A DNA stretch of 64,000 bases from Hymenolepis diminuta (Eukaryota > Platyhelminthes > Cestoda > Cyclophyllidea > Hymenolepididae), in NCBI GenBank assembly GCA_900708905.1, contig CAADRB010000001.1, positions 5,983,224-6,047,223 of the forward strand, given 5' to 3'. The number at the start of each line of letters is the position of its first letter. The stretch's first letter is position 1. Both the position numbers and the translations under genes were made by a program. Below the pieces are notes generated by a model. That model was not told the origin of the DNA and did no database searches. It saw only the letters and a list, made by a program, of their open reading frames with translations. This document shows, piece by piece, positions 48,151 to 61,100 of the stretch.

Positions 48151-49035
48151 AATCTTCAGATTCGCTGAATCGACACCTCCAATTTATTCAAAAATCGGAG
48201 ACGAGAGAGTGGTTAAATATGCCAGTTGGTTTAATAATGAATGGATCTGCGTTTTACTTACAATAAAATTTTAGTAAATGCCCGAACTTGATCGAAGTCA
48301 GTCAATAATAAAAATACAGTAGAGAGCGAGAAGGTATTTCCAGTTTAAAGAGGTCATCGATGACTTGTTAACCCGAATCACTAATAGTAACTAGACCAAG
48401 TACCCATTTGGCCAATAGGCTCTGAAATTTGCGCATTTGAATATACACAGAGCTCACCCAGAAGTGTAAACATTGAAACATTAGGGCATGAAGCAGTGGA
48501 CTACATCCACTGAGTTAATGAATCCAAATTTCAAACGAAGATACTTTTGATGTCCCAAAGTATATTCTCTTCTTTTATTCGAACTCCTTCCTTCCCCTAT
48601 TATTGAATAAAATCGCTATTGAACATAGTTAGAAGACTTCTTATGAATAGATATTGTTAAATCTATTGTTTTACTAATTATAATGGTAATTTATTGGGGA
48701 TTAAATATCAACAAAAACTGAAATCAAATATCAAAAAGCTGAATGAGACTAGTTCATTTAGTTGTTGGTCACTTTCGATTTCTAACTTTCAAGTCACATT
48801 TATAATTCTATGATAAGGGTGTATAATTACATAATTTAATAAGATATCTATAAAGTCTACTGTCTTCTTCCATAATCTCCCCTTTCATCCTTGAAATTAT
48901 TTAATTAAGATCAGAAAATATTTGATACAGGTAAAAACAAATAATATTTAATTTAATTTAAAAATACGAACAAACTTTTCGTCTTATACATATAAAAAAG
49001 GAGAATAAGAAGATAAAGAGGGAGAAAAAACCAAA

Positions 49036-49052
49036 AATAATAATAATAATAA
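49036..49052 (+). repeat. AAT microsatellite
   Basis: Five and a half units of AAT, just past the 3' end of the ABCA gene (about 100 bp beyond its stop in the minus direction). Confidence 0.8.
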
Positions 49053-49145
49053 CCCAAGTAAGAGCTCAGTATCAGTAATACAATTGGGAAAATATTATGA
49101 AAGACTTTTGTGGAATAATGTGTTCGGAATTATTTTTTCATTTGT

Positions 49146-52100
49146 TCAAAATTCAACAGCATGTTCCCAGTCTCCTGAAGAGGCCTCATTTTCCTCTAAA
49201 ACCTCATTATCGTCATCCTCACCATTCTCTTTTTCATAGTTTCTGACGAAGTTGACGAACACTGTGTCCAGAGATATTTGACGAACACCAAAAGTGGTTA
49301 TCTTTCCAGTAGACTGCAGAACCAGGAGTTGCTTGAAAATTGACGACAGACTTACTTCACCTCTGGCCTCGAGGCTACATTTCTTCCCAACAATATCTAG
49401 AACGCTGTACTGGGAAGTTTTAGGGAATAGGTCTAAGGGATTCAACTTTTCGTGACAGAGATCCACATCGATTATGTAGCCTTCGCCGAAACGCTGTTTC
49501 AGATGAGGTACGGTGCCGAAACACTGGAATTGTCCATTCATCATAATGGCTAGACGGTTACACAAGACTTCGCACTCCTCCATACTGTGAGTGGTTAGAA
49601 CTACAGAACATCCATCGCGCTGCAAAGCCTTAATAACCTCCCAAAGACATCTTTTAGCACCTGGATCCATTCCAGAAGTAGGCTCATCAAGAAGAAGGAC
49701 CTGAGGCCGTCCAATAGTAGCTACAGCAGTCGAAATTTTTCGAAGATTTCCACCGGAGTAAGTCAAAACAGGTTTATGAGCATGAGGTCGAAGGGAAAGT
49801 CTATCGATAAGGTAATTGGCGAGGCTAGGTATGACCTTTTCCGGGTAGCCATGGATACGAGCAAAGAGTTGGAGAGTTTCATAACCAGTCAGCTGTGGCA
49901 GAAGAGCGTCAAACTGGGGGCAGTAGCCGATTAGATTATGCGAGGATAGTCCAGAATTCTCAGTGATATCGCAATCGGCGATTTGAATTGATCCGCTGGT
50001 TGGATGAATAGCTGTGGTGAGCATGTTGAAAGTGGTCGTTTTACCGGCACCGTTAACACCCAGTAAACCGAAGCACTCTCCTAAACGAACACCAAAAGTT
50101 AAGTTGTCAACGGCAGGTTTTTTCTTCTTAGGATAGTATTTTACCAAGTTGATAACTCGAACCACATCATGCATCTCGTTCAATGGGTCCTATAAAAAAG
50201 GATAAAAACAACACTGTTTATAAAAGGTTGGCTCCCAGAGGTGGTTTGTGAATGTAAACTAGATCCTATGTGTCTTAAAACACGTATATGACTGATTTTT
50301 CAATAGAGAAATAGCTATATGATGTTTATTTTGCAGACAGACATAAATTTACGAGGGGATAGATAAAATCACTTGATTTGAAAAAGTAAATTTTAATTTT
50401 ACGCCAACTATTTAGCAAATAATTTGAATAAACACTAAAGGCGACCATTATATCTAAACAAGTAATTCAGTGAATAAACTAGTCCTGTCTCCGCAATATT
50501 CACTCAAAGACCCGATATAGAAACGTTCGGAACAAAAAGTAAATTTCAACTTGAGTGAGCTCTGCAATGTTATCTCCGAATTCTACTCGATATTCAGGGC
50601 ACTACCCTATTTATTGGATTATGTGCAATTTCTCGGAGTTGGACAATTAATAATGAAATAGTTGAAACATATTCAAATAAATTTGTTAAAAATTTTCAAA
50701 ATTTAGACCTTTCTTAAATTTTTTTTTACTTAAAAGTATGACATCTTCTGAGAGATAACTTAGGTGATACACCGATCATCTGATTCTTCTAAGATTGCTT
50801 TTCACCCTGTTTATGTGGTCTACAGTCATCAAAATATCATGTGATTTTGGAAATTTAACTACCTTTCATCTTTTCATTCTGATATTTTGCTTTAGAAGAT
50901 TTAGTTAACAAATACTTGATATTACCAAGGTAATTTCACATACAAAACGACATAGTGTTAAGGAAACCGATAAATAACAAGAACTAATTTAACACGGACG
51001 CATAACAGAATTATGACAGTTATATTTTTTATGATGGCAAACTTGAGTTGGGCTGAGTTAAATTGATTTGTAGGAACCTCAAATATCAGACTTTAACGGC
51101 TAATAAACGCAAAACTCATAAGATGAGAGTGGCGTGACTACACAATAATTTAAATTTGGTCATTTTCAGAAGACTTTTTGTTATTATTAACAATTTCACA
51201 TTGAAATTGACGTATGGTTATTTCGTAAGGACTGTTAAATAGTCGATTCAGTTAAGGTAAGTTAATGCATCATTTATCGATAATGAATCAAGTAAAATCC
51301 TTATGTCCAGTTTTGAGTTAAGTGGGGTCAAAACAGCTGACCACAAACTTATAATTATTGACGATTTTGTACCTAATGCCAGAGAAGTGCAAGTCAAGAA
51401 TAAACAAAAAGCGATGCTAAAACGTTTAGAATGAACATAAGAATACATGCAGATAGACGAACAATAATTCTTCGAATGATTAGTGACCTGAAAACTGGTC
51501 TAATTTATTATGTCCCCTTCGCATCCCCCCCCCCTCCCCCCTTCCCACTTCATTTTAATCCACGTTTCAACCATTCAAAAGTCCCAATTTCTAATGATTG
51601 CACTTGAATGAATTAATCACTTGTGAATGCAAAATATTGATAATCGACTTGTCCCTGCGAACACGACAAGTGTAATCTCTTACTAATCGACTCGTTAATA
51701 ATGAACTACTTTGTACTAACTTTGAGTATCATTTTAATATCCCCAAGTTTTACATTGCCGTTTTGTTTGCTCAAGTAAAGGTCTATTTCTATCAACGTTT
51801 TCATTGTGTCTCAGTTGTGGTTTCTATCTGAATAAAGTAGTTAAATCAACTACCACCAGTCTCTCCTACAAACCCTATATTAGATTATAAATATTCACTT
51901 ATAACTTTCCTTTGATCCATAAGCGGAAATTATTATTAGCCAGTGATAGGGGTCATTTCAATCAGAGCAAACCAAAATTCCAGTTCGGTTATTTTAAATT
52001 CCTTTCCATTTGAATACTGTTTAATTTATTCCAGAATATAATATTTACTGTAGTAAGTGATTCACCGTGCTAGTTATATTAAATAGAGAGAATTAAAAGG

Positions 52101-55100
52101 TAATTGTTAATCATTCCCCATCTGCAACTCGAAAAAAAACGTCGTAGAAACGCTCTTTTAATCTTTAATAATCTTAATAGATTTTCGATTAAATGTGTTA
52201 GCGCCAGCGCAATCCAATTGTTTGAATGACTTAAAATATTTATGCGAAAATCAAATTAACTCATTAAGGACTAGAATCTATTTTTACTTTAATAATTTGA
52301 AATTTTTAACAATTGTTTGTTGGAAAATGAATTAGAAACTTATGAGATTATAAATTTACATTACTAGGCCCCATATTTTGTGATGATAATAAGGGCAAAA
52401 TGCACTTCAATCGAGTTATCAATTTAGTAAGTACAAATTAATATTGAATCTCAAAAAGTCGACCGCTTTAATGCTCAAATTTTGAAAAAATAGCAACCTT
52501 CGTGAAATGCGCAGCTATGGATGCAGTATTTCAAGTTGCTTTTAAAACCAACCAATTAAGTTAACCGAGTTATGTTCATCTTAGCGTCACTTAGTCAAAC
52601 TGAATGTTTGATGTGTTCTCCCTTTGCCAAATCAAGTTGCATAAAAACATTATTTTTAGTTTGTTTACTATTTCAGTCCTATTTCTAGTAATAACCAATA
52701 GAAATCTAATTAGGTTTGGTGGACAAAGAATATGTCTGTTTTATTTAATTAGAGCTCCGAAGGTGAAATTCGTAATTTGAAACAAAATAAGGATACTATG
52801 TCCTGGATTAAGACGTTCAAACCGGGGTGAGGACAGGGTATGACCCCAATAGCCACAACTAGGACACTAGTTGAAATGAAGCCGGAATCGTTTTACCTAA
52901 GAGAAAATTTTTTACCTTCGAGACAAGAACATAAAGACTTACAATATTTTTTATAAGAGGTTCACGCAATCTCAACTCTTCCTCAACATGAGCGAATTAA
53001 ATTTTAACTGTGATATTAGGGCACAGTTTTGAGGCATTATTAGTAAAAGATATAAATTAAATCTCCTTAGTTTTTTTTTCATTTAAAACTTAAGGCCTCA
53101 TATCTATATCCTCAAATCAGCTTTTGGGAAGCAGAATTCTAACGCTTATCAGTCCCAAATTGTAACGTTTATTCATACGACGTACAGATAGAAATCTCAG
53201 ATGTGCTAAGAAGACTAATTTGAAGAGCAATATATGTATCAATGAGGATTTTTTAATAAGTTGTGAAAAGAAAGCAGGTAAAGGCCGAATCTGAGGAGAG
53301 AAAAACGCAATTTCAAAAAGTTGTATTGCCGAACTCTTATATGTGATTTATTTGTACATTAAAGAATGACATACATTGAGCTAGAAAAAAAACTTTTTAA
53401 CAATCAAAATAAAATTATTTGTTTCCTTATTTCTAATCCGAATTTTTCAGAAAATCACTTCACATTTCAAAACTTTAAGACAGCGATTTCATCTTTTTAA
53501 AATAAATCCATTTCATTATTTAAGTAAATTTCAATTAACAAGTTCAATTTAAAAAATTTTAATTAAAAATATGCTGTAAATTAGGTGATACAAGATGTGG
53601 AATTTTAAACAAAAAATAAGATGACTGTATTTAAACATGACCTATGTACCATATACTCTCTAATCTTTGGATCAGGTTGCTATGCGAATTGGTGTCAAAA
53701 TTGGGTTAGTTCAAATTCACTAATGATAAATCGATGATCACCACTCATATTGGATACTACTTATATACGTAATCTGAAGACTTACATTTTCTACCCTTTC
53801 GACCTCCTCCATGACATCTTCACCGATGTCTTCACGTTGATCTTCACTGGCTTTTGTTTTCATTTTCACCTCCATTCTCTTCCATTTTTTCTTCAAGCAC
53901 TTATCACAGATCACGGCCTCACTTGTGTAGGAGATCAAAAGAACAATTCCACCAAAGACGACCGTTTCAATCAGCATAGCAACAACCTTATCTGTCAGTC
54001 CATTCCAGTCCCAGACGTTAATGTTTTCCAGAAATTGCTCCAATCCGTTTTGTTTTATGATATGTTCTCTAGCCAGGACATAGAACCCGCGGGCGAATGC
54101 GAATTGTGGAAAGATGAGGAAGAGCTTTTCTAACACATCCACTGCCGTCTTAACACTAGGATTACTGAAGGAGATCAATTCAAGCATATGCACGATAATA
54201 GCAGTTATGAGGGCGACGAGAATATTGATAGCGAGTAGAGAGACGAATGCAACGGAAGGAACATTGAATGCGAATGTAAGACAGTACATCAGAAGCGTGA
54301 TAACAAGACTATACGCGAGCATTAAAACAATGAATCCGCCAATATGCTCCTTGCCGATATAAGCAGTTTCGTTAAAGATGAGAAAGACAATAATAATTAT
54401 AAAAATGGGGATGAGGAGGGAGGTACAATCCCATATGTAGGACATAGCCCAATAGACCACTCTTTTCTGTCCGGCTAGAAGTTGCATTGCCAGAGAACCG
54501 CATTGACGTTCTCGAATGATGAAAGTAGAGAAGGAGGATGAAGTGAAGGATAAAGCGAAGACGACTCCTACAGCTTTGACCAATTCGAGAATTAGCGAGG
54601 TGAGAAAGCCACGACCAGGTCCATTGGATTCTGACGGCATTGGGAAATTTGCAATGGCTATGCCGTGATTATCTGAATCTGAAAATGAAAGGAGGTGTTC
54701 ATTTAATTAATTTATCTAACAGTGCTTTTTATTCTTTTAAAGAGTTATTTCATACTTTTGCTGTTAGAGCTCACCTTGAGTGAACTCTGTTGAGCAATGA
54801 CATTATTAGGTCACGTAAGATCATTTTGCATTCTCGGCTTTTGGGGAAAAAATTATTGTAGTATAAGACCGATTACTATAATTAATCAATAAGTATTGAA
54901 AAATTAACAAACTTTGCTGTTATTCGATTTCAGTTGCTTTTCCGGGATAAAATTTAAGTTTCTATGATTAGTGCGGTTTATATGATTTAATATATAATAA
55001 TAATAATAAGAGTTATTTTAAAAAATGAAAATTTAACAAATTTTATTATTCATGTCAACTTTATTTTTATTATTGTGTCAATCGTAAGTTAAGTGTGAAT

Positions 55101-58100
55101 ATGATAAGTTCTAAGTATCCTTCCGCAGCCCAACCGTTCTAAAAGCTTCAAATACCACATTTTCATTTCGCAGTTTGAAGCAAGGCTGAGATTTGACTGC
55201 CTATATATATATATATATTTTTTTTTAAAAATTCCTTATAGGCCAGAGAAATGTTCAAAATTAGATGACACTGCCTATAATTAAAATTTTAAACCGAAAG
55301 TTAATATTAATCATGCCACTTTATTCCAAATTAAATTTCATAAATATTGACGATATAGTTCGCACTGGTATTAGAAAGCCAAATCGAATATTTTCATGGT
55401 ACTAGAACAGAGTTAGCGGGCGTCATAACTACATGTAAAGTAGCTTGGCCAAAGTAGGCTAGATATCTCCTCTTAAAATTAATGATTTTCTTAAGGATAA
55501 CAGGAAACAATAGCCTTTAAGGAGTGAGAAGACGGGGATTTAGGTTGGATAAATGAGCATGGGACAATTGGTAATAAAAAAGAAAGGAGAGAGGATTTGG
55601 GAAGGGAGGAGAATCAGTACTGAGCTGGAGTAATCCAGATTGTGATGCACCTGCGAAATGAGGTACGATAAAGTGTGCAATTGATAGTTGTGCAAAGGTA
55701 TTAGTTAGTATGGGCGAAAAACATAAATAGAGAAATCATACGAGTCAGAATGCACTGGTGGTACACATTCTAGCCAATACTATAATTAATGGGTAATCAG
55801 ATAACCAATCAATTCACACGTATTAAAATCTATTTAAATAAATGCATTTTCTTTTGAGTTGCGGACCCAGTGAGTTTGAGCAACTGTAGCCGTAATACCA
55901 CCACAGTGAGCATCTAACAGTATTACAATGGAAGTATGCACTTACTATTATATCAATCAGTTTAGCTATTAAAACAATGAATTATTTTAATTGATAAAAA
56001 GATTAGACAATTTCACGAAGATCAATTAAATTTTTACCTTTAAAATTGCTATTTTAGCAATTCAAAATTAGCCCAGTGGCTCATTTGATCACGTATCGTT
56101 TAAACCTGCGTAAGATTTGAAAAAAACCATAGATTTAATGCAAACAGGCGAATGATGTTTACTTTAAATGAGGTAAGGACAACGCCTGAAGTGCCTTTTT
56201 GACTAATTTAATGACATGGACATCACAATACGTAGTCCCCTGTTATCTCGAATTATTACTTAAATAATAATCTGAAAAAGCTTTGTTTTCTTTTAAGTAA
56301 AAATATTCATAGAATTTAAATTTAAAGTTATGTAAAAATTTCATAAGAAATACTTTTTCACTTTGAAAAGGAAAGTATCACTACTTAGTGTGCTAACGGC
56401 GGGAAACTCCGACCACTTATGTAACGATGACGTAGGAAAATAAGATAGAAGTAAAATATTTACTGAAGAAAAGTCCTATTAGTGCAAGGGAAACTGTTTC
56501 ACTTGCAATAAATTTCTTTAATGTTTTAAATAGTACATTCAATACAAGTTTACATATCTTGAGGAATTTCAAAAGGATATATAGGGAGTTAGAAAAGTAA
56601 CTCCTTATAAAAATCTCAAGAAGTTTGCTTGTTCAAGAATGTTCCAAGACATACTATAAATCTAAAGCTAAAAAGTAACCGTTATTCGAATGTAGATGGA
56701 TCATTATATATGATCATACTTGGGTCGATGTCATGGAAATTTATGACTACAAATTGAAGTATGAAGCCCTTCTTATTTGTATTCATCTTAAGATTCCATT
56801 TTTGTATAAAATTGACCTATAGTAAAATTAAGCGATTTTCATTAATGAAGCTACTATTAAATCAATCTTTATAATATATTATTTTTCTTAATTCCAATGA
56901 AGTTATCGCCCTTACGCTAGTAAATTTAAATTTTAATAACCCTTTTGAATATTAGTAGATTAATATGGTTCGTCAATGAATTTGCTTAACCAATCCAACT
57001 CTGGTTAGCTCAAGGTCCTACGGTGGAAACATAGATCGAATGTAGTTGAAAATAGAATTTCGCTATTCAAAAAAGCATCAGTTGCTTTGCTGAGGCAGTG
57101 TTATAGACGTCCAATGTAACAGTTTTCCCCGTTCGAGCCAATTTGTAAATAGATATTGACAAATAAACGACAAATAAAGAATTTCGAACAATTCAAATTA
57201 CGATGGCTTGTGTGTAAAGTCAGAAGTTAGGATCAAACACATTATTTAATACAATAGACAGTTAGTCGAATATAAAATTCTCAAACAGGGATACTTAAGG
57301 ACGCTTTCTATGTTCTTCAATGGACTTAAGCTTTATTTTGAAAAATTAGGCTCAAGAAAATAAATATTTTTAACTAGATCTTACTTTAGAAACTTATTTT
57401 ACCAACCAGTCAATCAATTTACCTCTAATGTGAGAAATTTTCTATTTTGAATGTAGGTCATCCAATGATGCAATTGTTTGATAGAATGTTTCATATTCTT
57501 TGCACTTAAACGTGTGAAAAGAAGATTGGATGACACCGATATCAGCTGAGGTCTAAAACTTTTCCATGAAACAAGACCAAATAAATGGCTTATACCGATT
57601 GAATTTGTCAAATTGTCCTGACAGATTACTTTGGGAGACAAATCTCTTATTCATTTAGGCCGCAGCGTCATGTCAGTAACTCATCTATCAATAGCAGGAA
57701 ATAAAGAGAAACTGGTTAATTGCTACTATCGAAATTGGCATGCTATGAATGAAAAGTGCACTGATATGATTGGTTAGCGATGAGAAAAATATTTCGTAGA
57801 AGTCCATTATATTCTACGAGAAAAAATGCACTATCCTATTATCACAGTGATGTAAGTAATCGAGATCACCGCAAAGACTTGAACAAATGACACTTTTGAA
57901 AATATACTATTCAAATGTTTTTAGAAAGTATGTATAACGAGGAAAATGAAAAATTTAAAAGATTTTTAAATTTCACCATTACATATCGCATACTTGAAAA
58001 ATAAGGCTAATTTTAAAACTTCTTAGCTTAGAGATAAGAACAGTAAAGATAGGAAAATACATCAACAGCAAACTTCATTTTATACCGGCAAACGACATTG

Positions 58101-61100
58101 TAGCCCTAAGAGTTTTCAGCTTTTGTCAACCCCGAGAGAACGCGATTTTCAACCAGCGAGTATATTTTAAACTGGTTTGCAAAACGTAGGACTAAGAAAA
58201 TACAAATGCCAACTTTTGCCCTTAAAATCATCATCCTGTGCAATTTTCACCCGGACTTCTTCAAAGCTAGGCTTTAGTTGAACGAAATGAAAAAGAAGTA
58301 CATTTCAACTCATAAATGCCTTCAGAAAATGAAATCAAGTCATATCTCGAAATCTGATCAAGACTTTGCATTCAATTTCTTTCCCACGAAACGTTGTAGT
58401 GAAAATGATATTTCTCCTATTTAATATCTTATCAATATCTCTCCATCATCATATCGAACATCAGCGATCTAACATTTACTTCGAAGCATAATAATAAGTG
58501 TCCTGAGATGTATTCAATCATTTAATTATTCAGGAATCACTCAAATACGGTCCTTTCTATAAATGCGAAATTATGACAAAAATGGCTGTAAACCATTTTT
58601 TCTTAGGTATTCAATTTTAACAAACAACTTTCAAACACTGAAATGAGTCATTTGATATTATATTTAATTAATCTTTGAACTTTTGGAAACTTTCTTAACC
58701 GTTGTATCCCTATCTAGTTCAATGATAAAAACCCGATGGAATAATGACATTTAAGCCAACTATGTCAAAAATGACCTCCGATAACATTATAAGGTTAACC
58801 ACCAATTCAATAAACTAATCTAATTCCCCAATGGTAATTTTTTGAATGACTGAGACTATTATTTTATTGCATGAACCGATGATGGACTGTTATAGCCCAA
58901 ATAGCCATAAATCTCCAAAATTCAATAACACACAATCAAGCAAATTCAAAATTTTGGCATGCAATTTTAGAGAATTTTAACAAATAAATAAAATTTGTAA
59001 AATATTAATAAAAACAAGTATAAAAATGTAAAATTGCACTTTAATTTCTTTTTTGGATAAATGTAACCCTTTTTATCCAAATTGGGCCCCTTTAAAAATC
59101 AAAAGCAAATTTCCATTGCAAGACAGAAATTTTTAAAAATAGAAACCATAATGAATAGAATTACAGCATATAACAGTTAATATGAATTGTGTTTTTATTT
59201 ATGCTCACCGTCTAAGCTCTAAAACTATTAGGTAACTTGGTAGCAATTCTTTGTTAGCTAAGGTAAAAGCTAGACATAAATATCTCCGAAAAAGACGAAA
59301 TCTTAAAACAGTTTAAGTGGCCACTTTCAATTTTGAGTGTTAACTAAAAACGCGAAGGCCGTGAACAAATTTCGGTGATTGTCTATGACGTCCTACTAGG
59401 AAACAAAATGCTTCGCTAAGATGTTCTCCATGATAAGTCATTTATATGTAAAAAAAAGTCCTTGTTTAATATCACATTATCATAACGGACATGAAGCTCT
59501 CAATCCTTTAGTGATTTTACAGCACGACACTACAACTACTCTCTACAATAACTACTTAGCAGTTTTCTCACCTTCTGTCTAGTGCATATTAAGAGTCTCT
59601 CCACTATACCTGTGACCCATCCTTATTACTATAAGTTACCGGCTTTTTCTAGTCATCCACCTTCTGCATATTAGCTTCTCAATGGTTTACTCATGTATTA
59701 TTCGATTTACCGCCTATGAGACGGGTGTAGTCTTTGATGTCTTTAATATGACCATTCAGCCACAACCCCTTTCCCTTTCACCCATTTTATCCGGAATGAA
59801 ATCCGTAGGATCTTCGAAGGATGAAACCTTCACAAACTGTGCTCTAACAGTAATTGTAGGCTCTCTAAGATAGTCCTTCCTTTTTCCCAAAGATGTTTCA
59901 TTGGACATAAACAATATGAATTGCGGTTTATTTTATTGCAGTAAACTGAGAAAAACTGTAATATTATCTGAAAAAAATTGTTTTCAGACTGCACAGAACG
60001 TCCACTTTATTCATACATTAACTAGCTTAATTTGAGAGAAAGCATATCAGCTACAAATAATTCAACAAAGATCAAATAAGGTGGTTAATAGCGTAATTTT
60101 TTCTCTATTTTATAAAAATAAACTATATTGACAAATTTTGTTAATGAAATAAACTTCATGGGATAATAGTTAAAGTAGCCAAGTAATAATTTCAAGTTAC
60201 ATCAAGGAATTAAATAACAACGACTTTGCGCTTAATTAGATCCAGTAATAACTAAAAACATAGAGTTATATTTCATGAAAAACTTGAGATTATAAGCATC
60301 TTCCTAAGTCCAGCGCTTGCCCTGGATAAAAGGAAGGTATTCTGGAGCTATTTATTGAGAAGCTCACATTATATCATCCCATTCACATCATTGAATATGT
60401 ATCGATATGGTAATCCCTAACTAGATAGACGTGTACACCTACCGCTGCTTTTTTTGATCTATTTATCCTCATGTGTAAAAATGATTCTTTTCAAACTACC
60501 AACTTATTAGTGCCCCTACTGGACAGTGGAAATCAAGTGCTAAGGTCTCAAACTAAATAGAATGTAAATAATCAAAGAGTCTAATCTGAAGTTTATTAAT
60601 TAAATTACAAGAAGTTTTATATCCAGCCTAAAAAAATAGTTTTTCTCAGCTAATTTTAAAATCTGGGTCAAACAGAGGACTATTAGTCAAGGAAAAAAAT
60701 CAACCATCATTGAAAATGGTCGTTTCCGTTGTCACACAATAATGAATCCCTTTCCTCCACATTACTAATCACAGACATTTCAACTGGAATTGTCTTGCTC
60801 TGAAAGTATTTGACTAAAGCCAAATTTTATTTTAAAGAAAATATAAATATATCAGCTATAAATGTTAGTGTATACCAACTGACAGCTCTATAACCCAGAA
60901 GATGGGAATGGCGCTACCATGCAATTTTTGAAACGTACGATTTCAAATGATCTGTTTCATTAAAAACGCCATCATGAAAATGCAAATGAAATACATTCAT
61001 TCATGAAATCCAATACCCAGTATAGTTTTCGCCGAATCTTCTTTACTAACTAAACGGCAATCTACCTAGGCGCTTTCAGATATCTCAAGCCAAGAAGCGT

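Larger units (their letters stand above)
32209..49145. other. 17-kb intergenic region between EPRS and the ABCA gene
   Basis: It lies upstream of EPRS and downstream of the ABCA stop, so the EPRS promoter should be near 32210-32500; I cannot place a core motif. The DNA is AT-rich with scattered short ORFs that lack recognisable motifs. Items listed separately: a G-rich tract (36800), tRNA-like fragments (37331, 43247, 48101), a dispersed repeat copy (39545), a CCAAT cluster (39791) and a DUF229-like fragment (46741). Confidence 0.55.

Noticed and set aside
57414..57641. Minus-strand ORF of 75 codons beside repeat copy 1
   Set aside because: It is inside the ABCA intron, has no match to ABCA or another family, and lacks an acceptor with the right phase.
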